Assembly (NCBI RefSeq): GCF_020559915.1
Contig: NZ_JAJCLZ010000001.1
Location: forward strand, 1 to 64,000
Length of the DNA stretch: 64,000 nt
DNA from: Ruminococcus sp. 210702-SL.1.03
GTDB lineage: Bacteria > Bacillota > Clostridia > Oscillospirales > Ruminococcaceae
Reading direction: 5' to 3'
A program made the position numbers and the translations under genes. This document shows, piece after piece, positions 62,169 through 64,000 of this stretch (its first letter is position 1; each line of letters starts with the position of its first letter). The notes below the pieces were generated by a model, which was given only the letters and a program-made list of their open reading frames with translations, did no database searches and was not told the origin of the DNA.

Positions 62169-64000
62169 TTACCAAGTATATTCATCCGAATAGCTTTCGT
62201 CGGTATACGAGCTGTCATCGTCGGTATACGACCAGTCTGAATAGCTGTTATCGTCCTCAGAATCTACCGAAGAGAGATCCTGCAGCCCGCTGGATATGTA
62301 AACGGTAAGCACCTGACCGTCCTTGACGTTGATATTGTAGCCGGGATCGATGCTGGTGCGTATTACCATGCCGACGGTAACATATGCCGAACTTTCCTCT
62401 ACCGTTTCGTACTTTATGTTCATTTCGCTGAGTATGTCGAGATACTGCTTTTTGGTATATCCCGCAAACTCGGGCACAGCCACAGTTTCAGGACCTAAGC
62501 AGACTTTCAGCACCAGCTTGTTCTTTCTCGCCGGGTCGTATTCCGTACCTGCGGGAATGCTTTGCTCGGTGATTATGCCTTTATCCTCTTCATCAGAGTA
62601 GAAAGTTTTGGTGCGTATGGTGAAATCATCGCCAAGCTCACGCTCTACGGTATCAATACGCATACCTTTCAGTTCGGGCATGATAGCGCCAGTGCCGTAT
62701 TCCGACTCTTCCTTAGACTCGTCCTGCGCAATGGTTACAGCCTGCGACTCGGCAATAAGTATCTCGCTGTCGTCATCATCAGCAACGGTCATCACTGCTG
62801 AATTTTTGTTATCAGACGAATCGTCCTGCGGCGAGAACACCTGATACAGCAGAACCAGACCCACTATAAGGATCATTCCGAGCAGCACGAAGCCTGCAAC
62901 AGCCACCGCAGTAGACGTTTTGCGCTTCTTTTCAGCCTCTTCCGCTTCCCTTTCCTGACGGCGCAGATCTTCCTGTGGTCTGCGCTGCGGTTTTATAACG
63001 GGTATAGTCTGTGTCGCGCCTTTAACGTGCGATGAGGATTGCTGTACGTTCTCAAAAAGCTCGCTCACAAGGTCAGTAATGGTCTGTATCCTGTCCGCTC
63101 CCCTTACCGCCATAGCGTGCGAAAGCACGTTTGATACATGGCGCGGTATGTGCGGATTTATTCTCGAAGCGGGGATCATCGTATCATTGTGCATACGGTT
63201 ATTAGCGTCAGGCGGTACATAGCCCGTGAGTATGCGGTAAATAACAGCCGCTATCGAGTAAACGTCGGTCCATGTGCCCTGCCACTCCAACGAAGTATAC
63301 TGCTCGGGCGCGGTGTATCCCGAGTAAAATTCGGGCGAGAGCGCGCTGTTTGAAGTGCGTATCGAGCTTATGGAAAAGCCCGTGAGCTTCAGCCTGCCGT
63401 CAGTAGTGACGATTATATTTTCGGGCGATATGCCGCGGTGGATTATTCCGGCGTTGTGGATAATGCTGAGCGTAGTAAAAAGCGGTACAAAGAGCTTTTT
63501 CACCTGCTGCCACTGCAAATATCCGCGGTTCGACTGCAAAAACTTTTTCAGCGAAACGCCCTCTACATACTCGAGTATAACATAGCAGGTATTGTTTTCA
63601 GAAAACATATCCTTAGCTGTGCAAATGCTCGCTAAGTTTCTCATACGGGTGAGAGTACGATTCATATCCTGAAATTCCGACATATAAGTCTTGTACTTGG
63701 CAAGGCAGTCGGTATTTATTATTATGTTGTTGCTTCTCATCTCGCGCTCGCAGAGGGTGTCGGGCATATATTCCCTAACCACCGCTTTGGTCTTTGCCAC
63801 CATATCGTAGCATATATATGAAGCGCCCTCGCCATTGTACGTGAGCATTTTACCTACTATATATCTGTCGTTAAGAACAGTATGCGGAGCAAGATAAGAC
63901 TGTAAATGAGGAATATCGTCAGTATAGGTGCAGTAATGGCAGACGCCGTCGCTGTCAAGCTCGTTCATGCAGCCCATACAAAGCTTTGCGCTAGGTTCCA
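62169..64000 (-). CDS. Zinc-ribbon / Ser-Thr pseudokinase / PASTA-domain membrane protein (5' end outside window)
   Basis: The frame is open past the right edge (the ATG at 63977 is internal to a CMGC...CHYC zinc ribbon whose first Cys lies just upstream), so the start is beyond the window. Numbering from that ATG: zinc ribbon to about 16, kinase-like domain about 38-310, TM about 355-380, two PASTA domains about 428-495 and 497-564, and an acidic Ser/Tyr-rich tail. Key residues are lost: HRD is H-R-G (180-182), DFG is G-F-S (200-202), and the VAIK Lys is Arg (R68), though N187 and APE (223-225) remain. I expect no normal kinase activity. PASTA domains usually bind muropeptides. Confidence 0.85.
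   Translation of the reverse strand, partial: EPSAKLCMGCMNELDSDGVCHYCTYTDDIPHLQSYLAPHTVLNDRYIVGKMLTYNGEGASYICYDMVAKTKAVVREYMPDTLCEREMRSNNIIINTDCLAKYKTYMSEFQDMNRTLTRMRNLASICTAKDMFSENNTCYVILEYVEGVSLKKFLQSNRGYLQWQQVKKLFVPLFTTLSIIHNAGIIHRGISPENIIVTTDGRLKLTGFSISSIRTSNSALSPEFYSGYTAPEQYTSLEWQGTWTDVYSIAAVIYRILTGYVPPDANNRMHNDTMIPASRINPHIPRHVSNVLSHAMAVRGADRIQTITDLVSELFENVQQSSSHVKGATQTIPVIKPQRRPQEDLRRQEREAEEAEKKRKTSTAVAVAGFVLLGMILIVGLVLLYQVFSPQDDSSDNKNSAVMTVADDDDSEILIAESQAVTIAQDESKEESEYGTGAIMPELKGMRIDTVERELGDDFTIRTKTFYSDEEDKGIITEQSIPAGTEYDPARKNKLVLKVCLGPETVAVPEFAGYTKKQYLDILSEMNIKYETVEESSAYVTVGMVIRTSIDPGYNINVKDGQVLTVYISSGLQDLSSVDSEDDNSYSDWSYTDDDSSYTDESYSDEYTW

Overview
The window is a chromosomal segment of a spore-forming, anaerobic Gram-positive bacterium of class Clostridia, most likely a Ruminococcus-like member of the Oscillospirales. 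The signs are a complete spoIIIA operon, a SCIFF peptide with its radical-SAM maturase, a TIGR04086-type membrane protein beside yajC, NfnAB, T-box and THF riboswitches, and strong Shine-Dalgarno sequences. Most of the DNA is dense housekeeping sequence with short gaps. There is no prophage, no CRISPR array and no complete insertion sequence. The species call is inference; gene content supports the class-level call well.

Layout. 1-2.1 kb: the end of an unknown gene, tRNA-Pro(CGG), radC and an AlkD-like glycosylase. 2.1-4.1 kb: a 179-bp MITE-like element lying between a secreted leucine-rich-repeat gene and its terminator, with a 25-bp homopolymer in front of that gene's promoter. 4.1-7.9 kb: marR, glgB, a DUF3343 protein and an orphan GHKL ATPase. 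7.9-12.5 kb: a BceAB-type peptide-resistance transporter with its two-component system; the response regulator carries an in-frame stop codon. 12.6-23.0 kb: a DUF6465 protein and the conserved cluster asp23-nusB-tsaD-like-xseA-xseB-ispA-dxs-tlyA-nadK-argR-recN, read toward low coordinates. 23.2-28.2 kb: spoIIIAA-AH behind a predicted sigma-E promoter. 28.3-33.2 kb: MoxR, DUF58 and transglutaminase genes. 33.2-35.2 kb: an interrupted signal-peptide ORF under an SD-sequestering hairpin, a DUF1275 protein and a LysR regulator. 35.2-39.6 kb: the SCIFF locus, a TIGR04086 protein, a GT-C membrane protein and yajC. 39.6-43.3 kb: nfnAB and a GHL10 lipoprotein. 43.4-48.1 kb: gatC, gatA and a gatB-aspS gene fusion. 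48.3-54.8 kb: lysA, DUF951, prfA, sua5, coaE, a lytic transglycosylase and an M18 aminopeptidase. 54.9-64.0 kb: ireB, T-box-controlled pheST, an aldo/keto reductase, THF-riboswitch-controlled folT, pfkA and a PASTA-domain pseudokinase that runs off the window.

The most striking gene is at 43425-46292. It encodes complete GatB (residues 1 to about 476) fused through an acidic linker to a complete archaeal-type aspartyl-tRNA synthetase (about 538-955). The synthetase part has His where discriminating archaeal AspRS has the anticodon-reading Trp, which predicts a non-discriminating enzyme. Together with gatC and gatA in the same operon, this would link making Asp-tRNA(Asn) and amidating it to Asn-tRNA(Asn) in one chain, a covalent Asn transamidosome.

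Other points for a second look: the nonsense codon in the Bce response regulator, the pseudokinase with a zinc ribbon and PASTA domains, the MITE-like insertion, the homopolymer at a surface-protein promoter, an unassigned third gene in the SCIFF operon, and the SD-masking palindrome at 33.4 kb.
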